From Desulfomicrobiaceae bacterium (lineage in GTDB: Bacteria > Desulfobacterota > Desulfovibrionia > Desulfovibrionales > Desulfomicrobiaceae): DNA of 7,424 bases. The notes under the pieces are model-generated. The model had not been told where the DNA came from and did no database searches. It was given only the letters and a program-made list of their open reading frames with translations. Numbering within the stretch: the first letter of the stretch is position 1; each line of letters starts with the position of its first letter. Position numbers and translations under genes: made by a program. Location: positions 1-7,424 of the forward strand of contig DPEO01000060.1 in the NCBI GenBank assembly GCA_003530935.1. The letters are read 5' to 3'. Of the stretch, positions 1 through 6,518 are shown piece after piece.

Positions 1-335
1 TTACTCGTCACACACAGCGCTCCACGGCCACCGGGCACAGGGCAGCCATAGAAGGCCTTCAGACCATGGGGTGCAGAGCCATAGCCCAAGTGGGAGGCCG
101 TGCGCTCCAAATGGTCTACCAGCAGCGGGGCCTCGTTTTTGAGCACCCATCCCGCAAGCCCCTGGCCCACAGGCACCTGGACACCTCGCGGCACGTCACC
201 TGCGAGGCAGAAACCTGCCTGCACCGCGTATCCGCTGGTGTCTGGGCCCACCCACACAACCTCGTAGGCGTCCAGGACCGAAGCTGCGGCTTCCAAAAGA
301 TGTTCTATCGCGACAGAGTGCACGGACATCCACAT
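1..335 (-). CDS. GAF-domain protein, 5' part only (cut by window edge)
   Basis: This frame is open on the minus strand from an ATG at 335 to the window edge, giving 111 codons and no stop. The translation starts MWMSVHSVAIEHLLEAAASV. Its middle has the GAF-domain pattern: a strand reading YAVQAGFCLAG, then VPVGQGLAGWVLKNEAPLLV (residues about 58-77; typical 'G.GlaG.va..g.p..v'), then a later GLKAFYGCPVPG segment. GAF domains bind small ligands or act as dimerising sensor modules; no ligand can be inferred. The protein looks soluble, with no signal peptide or membrane segment in the visible part. The start is uncertain. ATG at 329 has AGGGA about 9 bases upstream, and an in-frame ATG at 374 would add MFLPWRKDGCQGS. 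The gene is divergent from the 571-aa gene. What follows the GAF domain lies outside the window. Confidence 0.72.
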   Translation of the reverse strand, partial: MWMSVHSVAIEHLLEAAASVLDAYEVVWVGPDTSGYAVQAGFCLAGDVPRGVQVPVGQGLAGWVLKNEAPLLVDHLERTASHLGYGSAPHGLKAFYGCPVPGGRGALCVTS

Positions 336-418
336 ACTTCCCTGGCATCCGTCTTTACGCCAAGGTAAAAACATGCCATTTTTCTTTTTCAGCGACCGCG
401 ACGGATATTCGAGGCTCC

Positions 419-2134
419 ATGCATTGGCAATCGCTTTTTTCCCACGCTTCTGAGGTGCGCTGCCTGGAAGACGGCATGCTCGTACCAGCTCGTCCGCTAA
501 GCACACTGGCGGACCTTGCCCGCTTCATCGAGCTGGTGCACATGAAGTTTTGCTTGGCCAAGCCCTACGCCGAGACCCCGGACTATCCCTTGGTGGACCC
601 CCGCGAGCTGCTTCCTTCCTTCGAACCTAACCTTTTCGAATACGCAGCGCTCCCGGGATTTTCCATGGTCATCTTCGATCGTCCCTTAAGCCCGTTGGAC
701 GAGGTCTTTCAATACGACATCCTTCGCACCTGCCACGACCCCGATGCCGCACCAGCAGGAGATTTCTGCCTCCTGGAAGAAAACATCCACCGCCACAACC
801 AAGAGACCTTCGAACGCCACCTGCCCAAACACCAGCGGGAAGCCTTCCGCGAGGCCACGTCCGCACTCAGCATCGCCGACCCTGCGGCCTACTCCACCCT
901 CATCCAGTTCTTGGGACACATGGACCGGGCACACGTCTTCTCCCGTGATAGCCGCGGGGAATTCTACCTTTCCGGAATCTATGCCTCGTTTCCTTCAGAC
1001 CTGGACACGGAGCTCAAGCGCTTCGGCCTCAAGATCAAAAAATTCCAGCCCGGCAACAACCGCCTCTACGTGGCCAACCGGGAATTCGTGTACCAATTTC
1101 TCATGGAGCTCTACGGCTATCCCATCTCTTCGGAGCGCAAGACCTCGGCTGCCATCTTCGCCCGCCGCCTCCACAAGATGGGCGAGCGCTTTTGCATCAA
1201 GGTCCTCGGGCAATCGGACCGCACCATCACCACCCTCATGAGCGACGAGCCCGGCCGCCCCTATCCCCAAGTCACCAAAGCTTGCCTCGTACGCCTCGAA
1301 AGCCGCAGCGCCGAAGTCCTCAACCCGCTGGAGCAGGGCGGATATTTCCTCGACCCCCAACGCCGGGTGCTTTTGGTGCGCATCACCTACCGCCAGCACA
1401 AATACGACCCCAACAACGTACGCCAAGAGCGCGCCATCTCCGTCTTGCGTCAGGAGATCATCCACCCGCACACCGGGCAAGCCCTCACGGGAATCAACAT
1501 TATCAAGGACTCGTATACCATGGTCCTCAAGCTCAACGACATCGTGCGCGGAGAGTTCATGGGCCGAGTCCTCTACAAGGGGCGGGAATTGGTGGAAAAC
1601 ACCGAAACCCACGAAAAGCGGCTCAAATTTCTCCACGCCTGGCTCACCAAGCATCAACGCCGCATGGTGGGCTATTCCGACGAGTTCTACGCCTCCATCA
1701 CCAAGGTCCTTGACTCCTACCTCTTCAACAAAGACTACCTCGATATTTTTTCGACACAACTCAACGCAGTTTACCAAGAGGTCTGGAAACTCTACAGCTT
1801 CATCCAGCAAGCACGGCGCGTCAAACAGCTCCAGGATCTCAAAGAAAGAATTTACCGTGGGAAAAAAATTTCCTACAAAGAAATGATCACCTTGGTCGTC
1901 AAAATCATCACGGAGTTCAAATTCGAAGCGGTCAACTATTTCCCAGAACTCATGGATAAAACCATTCATTTTGCAGAGCAGATTCTCGCGGACCGCTACC
2001 TGATCAAGCGATATATCGCTCCCAAAGACGATGATTTGACGGCAAGCGGACTGCACATCAAAAAATATTACGGCAGGTTGGTTGGCCTCGTAGACGAGCT
2101 CAAAGCAATCCGTCGCATCCGCACCACTACATAA
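419..2134 (+). CDS. Conserved-looking hypothetical protein, 571 aa, function unknown
   Basis: I do not recognise this family. The ATG at 419 is preceded by GAGG at 411-414, a good ribosome binding site, and the frame is uninterrupted for 571 codons with codon use typical of a real gene. The protein appears soluble: no signal peptide and no convincing membrane helix. Residues 1-120 are mixed and hydrophobic. Residues 120-260 are rich in charged helices (for example RHNQETFERHLPKHQREAFR at 125-144). Residues 285-390 look beta-rich (RVLLVRITYRQHKYD, SYTMVLKLNDIVRGEFMGRV). Residues 395-571 are highly charged, Lys/Arg/Glu-rich and probably helical, and could be a coiled or nucleic-acid-contacting domain. 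No catalytic motif was found. The last roughly 130 codons are visibly more AT-rich than the rest. The stop lies 11 bases before gcvT, so it is probably the first gene of that transcript. It could be a lineage-restricted protein of Desulfovibrionales-like bacteria, but that is a guess. Confidence 0.85.
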   Translation: MHWQSLFSHASEVRCLEDGMLVPARPLSTLADLARFIELVHMKFCLAKPYAETPDYPLVDPRELLPSFEPNLFEYAALPGFSMVIFDRPLSPLDEVFQYDILRTCHDPDAAPAGDFCLLEENIHRHNQETFERHLPKHQREAFREATSALSIADPAAYSTLIQFLGHMDRAHVFSRDSRGEFYLSGIYASFPSDLDTELKRFGLKIKKFQPGNNRLYVANREFVYQFLMELYGYPISSERKTSAAIFARRLHKMGERFCIKVLGQSDRTITTLMSDEPGRPYPQVTKACLVRLESRSAEVLNPLEQGGYFLDPQRRVLLVRITYRQHKYDPNNVRQERAISVLRQEIIHPHTGQALTGINIIKDSYTMVLKLNDIVRGEFMGRVLYKGRELVENTETHEKRLKFLHAWLTKHQRRMVGYSDEFYASITKVLDSYLFNKDYLDIFSTQLNAVYQEVWKLYSFIQQARRVKQLQDLKERIYRGKKISYKEMITLVVKIITEFKFEAVNYFPELMDKTIHFAEQILADRYLIKRYIAPKDDDLTASGLHIKKYYGRLVGLVDELKAIRRIRTTT

Positions 2135-2145
2135 AGGAGATTTTT

Positions 2146-3228
2146 ATGGCTGATCTGCATACTTCGCCACTGACTTCCTGGCACCACGCCCACGGCGCCC
2201 GCATGGCCCCTTTTGCCGGCTGGGACATGCCCATCCAATACACCAGCATCCTGGAAGAACATCAGCACACCCGCACCCAAGCCAGCATCTTCGACATCTG
2301 CCACATGGGGGAATTCTTCCTCTCCGGCCCCGGGGCCACCGACGCCCTGGCGCGCATCGTCACCCACAACCTGGAGACCTTGAAGCCCGGGCGCTGCCGC
2401 TACGGCTTCATGCTCAACGACAACGGCGGCGTGCTCGACGACCTCATCGTCTATCGTTTGGCTGCCGACGACTATATGCTCGTGGTCAACGCCGCCACCA
2501 CGGCCTCGGATTTGGCGTGGATCCGCGAGCATCTGCCACGCGGGCTCACCCTGGAAGACCGCAGCAGCCTCACGGCCAAGATCGACCTCCAGGGCCCCCA
2601 GTCCTTTGCCGTGCTCGCGCAGGTCATCCCCGGCACCTGGACGGACCTCGCCTACTTCGCCTTCCGCCCGGTCACCTGGCGCGGGATGGAGCTTTTGGTG
2701 AGCCGCACCGGCTACACCGGCGAGTTGGGCGTCGAGCTCTACGTCCCCTGGAACCGCGCCCTGGAACTTTGGGAGGCGCTCCTTGAGCACCCCCTGGTGA
2801 AGCCCGCAGGGCTCGGGGCCCGGGACACCTTGCGCCTGGAGATGGGCCTCCCTCTCTACGGCCAGGACCTGGACACCGCCCACACCCCGGTGGAGGCAGG
2901 CTACGGCGCACTCCTCACCTCGCCGGCGGAGTTCATCGGCAAAAGCGCGCTGCCTTTGGTGCGTGAGCGCCTCGTGGGTCTGGCCCTGGAAGGCCGGCGC
3001 AGCGCCCGGCACGGCGACGGCGTGTTGCTGGGCGACCGGGTCGTGGGCCGGGTGACGAGCGGATCATTCGCCCCAAGCTTGGGTCACGCCATCGCCTTGG
3101 CCTACGTGACGGCCGAGGCCGCCGATGCGGACGCCTTCACCATCCAAGCAGCCAAGACGCTGCTTTCCGCCCGCAAAGTGGAGCTTCCCTTCTACACCCA
3201 AGGAACCGCACGGACCAAGTTGGCATGA
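2146..3228 (+). CDS. gcvT: Aminomethyltransferase, T-protein of the glycine cleavage system
   Basis: GcvT takes the aminomethyl group carried on lipoylated H-protein and transfers its methylene carbon to tetrahydrofolate, releasing ammonia, in the cytoplasm. The 360-aa length is normal for the family. Visible family signatures are FAGWDMPIQYTSILEEH (residues 23-39), the segment LNDNGGVLDDLIVYR (90-104) that contains the catalytic Asp (98 or 99), SRTGYTGELGVELYV (186-200), GLGARDTLRLEMGLPLYGQD (222-241), and the C-terminal barrel motif GRVTSGSFAPSLGHAIALAYV. A strong AAGGAGA at 2134-2140, 5 bases before the ATG, fixes the start. The gene follows the 571-aa gene by 11 bases and overlaps rsmE by 4 bases. 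No gcvH or gcvP is in the window, so the partner proteins must be encoded elsewhere. A generic YgfZ-type folate-binding protein is less likely because the T-protein motifs are complete. Confidence 0.95.
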   Translation: MADLHTSPLTSWHHAHGARMAPFAGWDMPIQYTSILEEHQHTRTQASIFDICHMGEFFLSGPGATDALARIVTHNLETLKPGRCRYGFMLNDNGGVLDDLIVYRLAADDYMLVVNAATTASDLAWIREHLPRGLTLEDRSSLTAKIDLQGPQSFAVLAQVIPGTWTDLAYFAFRPVTWRGMELLVSRTGYTGELGVELYVPWNRALELWEALLEHPLVKPAGLGARDTLRLEMGLPLYGQDLDTAHTPVEAGYGALLTSPAEFIGKSALPLVRERLVGLALEGRRSARHGDGVLLGDRVVGRVTSGSFAPSLGHAIALAYVTAEAADADAFTIQAAKTLLSARKVELPFYTQGTARTKLA

Positions 3229-3974
3229 ACCGCACCCCCTGGGCCTACGCCCCAGCCCACGCCTGGGGAGACACGGTGGAGCTTTGCCCGGACGAAGCCC
3301 GGCATCTGGTCGCAGTGCTGCGCCTGCGGCCCGGGGCGATGGTGACGCTCTTTGACGGCGAGGGAAGGAGCGGCCCCTTTGTGCTTGCCCAAACCACCAA
3401 AAAGCGCGTCCTGCTTCGTGCGCACGCCGCGCCGACGCTGCACCCACGGCCCCAGGGGCTCATCCTGGCGACAGCCTGGACCAAAGGCGGCCGCCGTGGT
3501 TTCATCGTGGAAAAGGCCGTGGAGTTGGGGGTCCAGGGCATCTGGTTTTGGCAGGCCCGTTTCTCCCAAGGGAACATCCCGGAAGACGGGCCCGCCGTCT
3601 GGCTGCGCCAGGCCGTGGCCGCAGCCAAGCAGAGCATGACCCCCTGGCTGCCGGAGCTGCGCGCCTTCGCCTCCCTGCCCGCATTGCTGGCTGCAGGGGC
3701 CGACAGGGCCCGACGTGTACTGCTGTGGGAAAAGGCCCCGGCCTCGGCGGGGATCCGCCTTGCGGATCTCGCCGCGCCGTGCGTGGTGGCCGTGGGGCCC
3801 GAAGGCGGACTCGACGACGAGGAAGTGGCGGCCTTCATCCAACACGGGTGGCTCCCCCGCTCCCTCGGCAGCCGAATTCTGCGCGCCGAAACCGCAGGTG
3901 TATACGCCGCGGCCCTTGCGCACTATCAGACGGAAAAATCTTCCCTGCCCCCAACCGTCCAGGAGGAATCATGA
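3225..3974 (+). CDS. rsmE: 16S rRNA (uracil1498-N3)-methyltransferase, RsmE family
   Basis: RsmE methylates N3 of U1498 in 16S rRNA of the 30S subunit, using S-adenosylmethionine. It belongs to the SPOUT (knotted) methyltransferase superfamily. The 249-aa length fits. The N-terminal PUA-like part contains DEARHLVAVLRLRPGAMVTLFDGEG (residues 23-47). The SPOUT part has TKGGRRGFIVEKAVELGVQGIWF (86-108; family KG.R...ivqKatELGv), VVAVGPEGGLDDEEV (187-201) and LGSRILRAETA (214-224), the last two forming the SAM-binding knot. The stretch between them is divergent: RFSQGN stands where most members have an ER(C/S) motif, and AAAKQSMTPWLPEL replaces the usual EA.EQ.gR..vPe. The ATG overlaps the gcvT stop (ATGA, 3225-3228) and has only a weak ribosome binding site, consistent with translational coupling. 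The 3' end overlaps the ferredoxin gene in the same way. Confidence 0.92.
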   Translation: MNRTPWAYAPAHAWGDTVELCPDEARHLVAVLRLRPGAMVTLFDGEGRSGPFVLAQTTKKRVLLRAHAAPTLHPRPQGLILATAWTKGGRRGFIVEKAVELGVQGIWFWQARFSQGNIPEDGPAVWLRQAVAAAKQSMTPWLPELRAFASLPALLAAGADRARRVLLWEKAPASAGIRLADLAAPCVVAVGPEGGLDDEEVAAFIQHGWLPRSLGSRILRAETAGVYAAALAHYQTEKSSLPPTVQEES

Positions 3975-4375
3975 AACGTCTCGTTGCCGCCCGCATGGAT
4001 CGATGTATCGGCTGCCACAGCTGCTCGCTGGCCTGCGCCCGCTTGGTCCACAAGCTCCTTTCCTGGGAGCATGCCGGCATCCGCATTTCCTCTTCCGGAG
4101 GGCTCACCACGGGCTTCCAGGCGGAAGTCTGTCTGGCCTGCGACCCGCCGCCCTGCGCCGCGGCCTGTCCCACCGGCAGTCTCAAGGCCCGGCCGGGCGG
4201 TGGCGTTGTGCGCAACAAAAACCTGTGCATCCAGTGTGGCCAATGCGTGCCCGCCTGCCCGGTGGGGGCCATCGCTCAGGACCGCGCGGGCGATATTTAC
4301 GTGTGCATTCACTGCGGCCAATGCGTGCCGTTCTGTCCGCACGACTGCTTGGAGCTTGCGGAGGTGGAGTCATGA
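3971..4375 (+). CDS. Ferredoxin-like protein with four [4Fe-4S] motifs, partner of the AOR-family subunit
   Basis: This 134-aa protein starts MKRLVAARMDRCIGCHSCSL and carries sixteen cysteines in four cluster motifs: C12/C15/C18/C22, C54/C57/C62/C66, C86/C89/C92/C96 and C112/C115/C118/C122. The arrangement, with the second motif having the wider CLACDPPPCAAACP spacing, is that of the electron-transfer subunits of pterin enzymes (HycB/NrfC/PhsB/YdhY type). A seventeenth cysteine (C126, in CPHDC) is extra. There is no Tat or Sec signal, so it should be cytoplasmic. AGGAGG at 3961-3966, 4 bases before the ATG, is a strong ribosome binding site even though the start overlaps the rsmE stop (ATGA). 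It also overlaps the next gene, the AOR-family subunit, by ATGA. By family and position it most likely carries electrons to or from that enzyme; the final acceptor is unknown. A longer upstream extension of this frame lies inside rsmE and is not real. Confidence 0.93.
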   Translation: MKRLVAARMDRCIGCHSCSLACARLVHKLLSWEHAGIRISSSGGLTTGFQAEVCLACDPPPCAAACPTGSLKARPGGGVVRNKNLCIQCGQCVPACPVGAIAQDRAGDIYVCIHCGQCVPFCPHDCLELAEVES

Positions 4376-6120
4376 ATCCCGTGGTCATCCTCGAAGTACA
4401 CCTGGACACCGGCACGGCGCGGCTGCGCCGACTGCCCGAGGCCCGCGCCGCCCTCGGCGGATCCGGGCTCGCCGCCACCTTGTTCTCCCAGTACGCCCGA
4501 CCCACCGAAGCCTGGGACCATCCGGATCAACCCATCATCTTCGCCATCGGCCCGCTCACCGGCTATTTCCCGCTCATGAGCAAGACTGTGTGCGCCTTCG
4601 TCTCCCCGCGCCATGGCGGTTACGCCGAGTCCCATGCCGGCGGCCGCTCGGCCCTGGCGCTGCGCTTTGCCGGCCTGGACGCCCTGGTGCTCGTGGGCCG
4701 CGCCCCGCGCCCCAGTGTGGTACACGTGGGAGCGCACCACGTCAGCGTCCAAGACGCCGGCTATCTCTGGGGCATGGACGCCCTTTCCTGCGCCAAGCTC
4801 ATCCGCCGCCAGCTCTCCGGCTCCGGGCACCGCAGCATCTGGCGCATCGGCGTGGCCGGCGAGCGGAAATCCCCCATGGCCTGCATCAATGTGGATACCT
4901 TCCGTCACTTCGGCCGGCTGGGGTGCGGCGCGGCCCTGGGGGCCAAAAACATCAAGGCGGTAGCCGTCACCGGCGAAGACCATCAACCGCTTCCCACAGG
5001 CAAAAAGTACGCCGCGCTCTACGCCGACATCTTCCGCGACCTCACGGACACGGAAATGATGCACAAGTACCACAACCTCGGCACGCCGGAAAACCTGGAG
5101 CCCTTGGACGCCCTGCAGGCCCTGCCCTGGCGCAACCTCCAAGCCACCTCCAACCCCGAAGCCATCGGCACCATGAGCGGCCAGCACTTCGCGGACACGG
5201 CCTTGCTGCGCAACGCCGCCTGCGCGGGATGTCCGGTGGGCTGCGTACACATCGGTTTCGTGCGGGAAAAATTCCTGCCCCAGGACAACCGCTACCTCTA
5301 CCGCCAGGTGTCCTACGACTATGAACCCATCTTCGCCCTGGGCACCATGCTCGACGTGCGCGTACCCACCGAGGTGCTTGCACTCCTCGACGACGTGGAA
5401 AAGGCCGGTCTTGATGCCATGAGTGCCGGCGTGGCCCTGGCCTGGGCCACGGAGGCCATGGAACGCGGCATCATCACCGAGGCGCACACCGGCCTGCACC
5501 TGGCCTTCGGCGCGACCCACGCCTACCGGGAGGCCATCGCCCGCATGGCCGAGGCGCGCCAAGAGTTTTGGGCCCACCTGGCCCAAGGTGCCGACGCCGC
5601 CGCCCAGGTGTACGGGGGTGCGGACTTCGCCTGCGTACTCGGCCAAGAGATGGCCGGTTACGCCACCGGAGAGACCTTCTTCGTGAGCCAGGCCCTGGGC
5701 CTGCGCCATTCGCACCTGGATACCGGCGCCTACAGCTACGACCAGGCCAATCCCCCCAAGGACACCGCGGCTGCCGTGCGTTTTCTCGTGGAGGACGAGG
5801 CCGAACGGGTGCTGCTCACTTCCATGGTGGCCTGCCTCTTTGCCCGCAAGGTATACACCCGCGAACGCCTGGCCGAGTGCCTTGCCGCCATCGGGCAGGA
5901 GGACCTGGCGGGCGAGTTGGCCGCCACGGCCCGCACCCTACAGGCGCGGCGCTGGCAGCAGCGTCTGGCCTTTGGGTTCGATCCTATGGCCGTCTCCATC
6001 CCCCGACGCTTCACCGAAGTGGTCACCTGGCGCGGCCCCATGGACACCCACTATCTGGCAGAACTCCAACAAGCCTACGCCCGGGCCATCCAAGCGCTGG
6101 CGGCGGAGACCCCGGCATGA
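4372..6120 (+). CDS. Aldehyde ferredoxin oxidoreductase (AOR) family tungsten/molybdenum-pterin enzyme
   Basis: AOR-family enzymes hold a bis-pterin tungsten (or molybdenum) cofactor and one [4Fe-4S] cluster, and typically oxidise aldehydes to carboxylic acids. The 582-aa length is close to the usual 600. N-terminal domain signatures are LGGSGLAATLF (28-38), AIGPLTGYFPLMSKT (58-72), AGGRSALALRFAGLDALVLVGRA (89-111), IGVAGERKSPMACINVD (159-175) and FGRLGCGAALGAKNIKAVAV (180-199). Cluster ligands CAGCPVGC (C284, C287, C291) and probably C488 are present. The DYEPIFALG segment (316-324) and AGLDAMSAGVALAWATEAMERG (345-366) match the AOR C-terminal domain. The first pterin motif DxxGL(D/C) reads EKAGLD (343-348); the second reads TSMVAC (483-488), keeping only the cysteine. 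The substrate is unknown; a YdhV-like role is as plausible as true aldehyde oxidation. GGAGG at 4360-4364 serves the ATG, which overlaps the ferredoxin stop. No MoaD-like or cofactor-insertion gene is in view. Confidence 0.9.
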   Translation: MNPVVILEVHLDTGTARLRRLPEARAALGGSGLAATLFSQYARPTEAWDHPDQPIIFAIGPLTGYFPLMSKTVCAFVSPRHGGYAESHAGGRSALALRFAGLDALVLVGRAPRPSVVHVGAHHVSVQDAGYLWGMDALSCAKLIRRQLSGSGHRSIWRIGVAGERKSPMACINVDTFRHFGRLGCGAALGAKNIKAVAVTGEDHQPLPTGKKYAALYADIFRDLTDTEMMHKYHNLGTPENLEPLDALQALPWRNLQATSNPEAIGTMSGQHFADTALLRNAACAGCPVGCVHIGFVREKFLPQDNRYLYRQVSYDYEPIFALGTMLDVRVPTEVLALLDDVEKAGLDAMSAGVALAWATEAMERGIITEAHTGLHLAFGATHAYREAIARMAEARQEFWAHLAQGADAAAQVYGGADFACVLGQEMAGYATGETFFVSQALGLRHSHLDTGAYSYDQANPPKDTAAAVRFLVEDEAERVLLTSMVACLFARKVYTRERLAECLAAIGQEDLAGELAATARTLQARRWQQRLAFGFDPMAVSIPRRFTEVVTWRGPMDTHYLAELQQAYARAIQALAAETPA

Positions 6121-6488
6121 AGTACCTCATCCTCGCCGTGGCCGGGGCCTTGGGGGCGCTCAGCCGTTGGGCCCTGGCCGGGGCGGTGCAAGCGCGCTGG
6201 ACAGGGGCGTTCCCTGTGGGCACCGCGGTGGTGAACGTGTTCGGGTGCTTTCTCTTTGGGCTCATCGCCACATTGCTCGACGAGCGCATGGCGCTTCCCC
6301 CGGAAACCCGCCTTGCGCTGCTTACCGGCTTTCTCGGCGCCTTTACCACGTTCTCCACCTTCACCTTCGAAACCATGGCCCTGGTGCGTACCGGCGCGGT
6401 GGGGCTCGCTGCCTGCAACGCCGTCGGCCAGGTGATCGCAGGGTTTTTTGGTCTCTACCTGGGCATAGTGCTGGCGCGCCTCCTGTAG
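6117..6488 (+). CDS. crcB: Fluoride ion channel FluC/CrcB
   Basis: FluC is a dual-topology dimeric inner-membrane channel that lets toxic fluoride leave the cytoplasm. The protein has 123 aa and four hydrophobic segments (about 3-22, 33-54, 67-90, 96-120). Family motifs are clear: GALGALSRW (10-18), FPVGTAVVNVFGCFLFG (32-48) with the conserved Asn40, and GFLGAFTTFSTFTFE (71-85), which carries the fluoride-path phenylalanines and the TTFSTF break in helix 3. The start is set by an ATGA overlap with the AOR-family gene, with GGAGA at 6105-6109 as ribosome binding site. Many crcB genes are preceded by a fluoride riboswitch, but the overlap leaves no room for a separate leader here, so expression is probably tied to the upstream genes. 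A DUF190 gene follows 30 bases downstream. Confidence 0.95.
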   Translation: MKYLILAVAGALGALSRWALAGAVQARWTGAFPVGTAVVNVFGCFLFGLIATLLDERMALPPETRLALLTGFLGAFTTFSTFTFETMALVRTGAVGLAACNAVGQVIAGFFGLYLGIVLARLL

Positions 6489-6518
6489 CGCACCCACCCC
6501 GCCCCCCGGAGGTACCGC

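Noticed and set aside
66..368. Plus-strand 100-aa open frame at the left edge
   Set aside because: It lies opposite the minus-strand frame whose translation has a clear GAF-domain pattern; the plus frame has no recognisable protein features.
336..418. Fluoride riboswitch or other structured leader before the operon
   Set aside because: The spacer is too short and shows no recognisable riboswitch core or strong hairpin.
995..2056. Long minus-strand frame (353 aa) opposite the unknown 571-aa gene
   Set aside because: High-GC third codon positions often leave long antisense frames open. Its product is Val/Glu/Asp-rich with no family motif, while the plus frame has a ribosome binding site and fits the operon.
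3715..4371. Upstream in-frame extension of the AOR-family gene
   Set aside because: It runs through rsmE and the ferredoxin gene in another frame. Homology to AOR begins right after the ATG at 4372.
4309..5715. Minus-strand 468-aa frame opposite the AOR-family gene
   Set aside because: The opposite strand encodes an unmistakable AOR-family protein; the minus product is a Gly/Ala/His-rich shadow.
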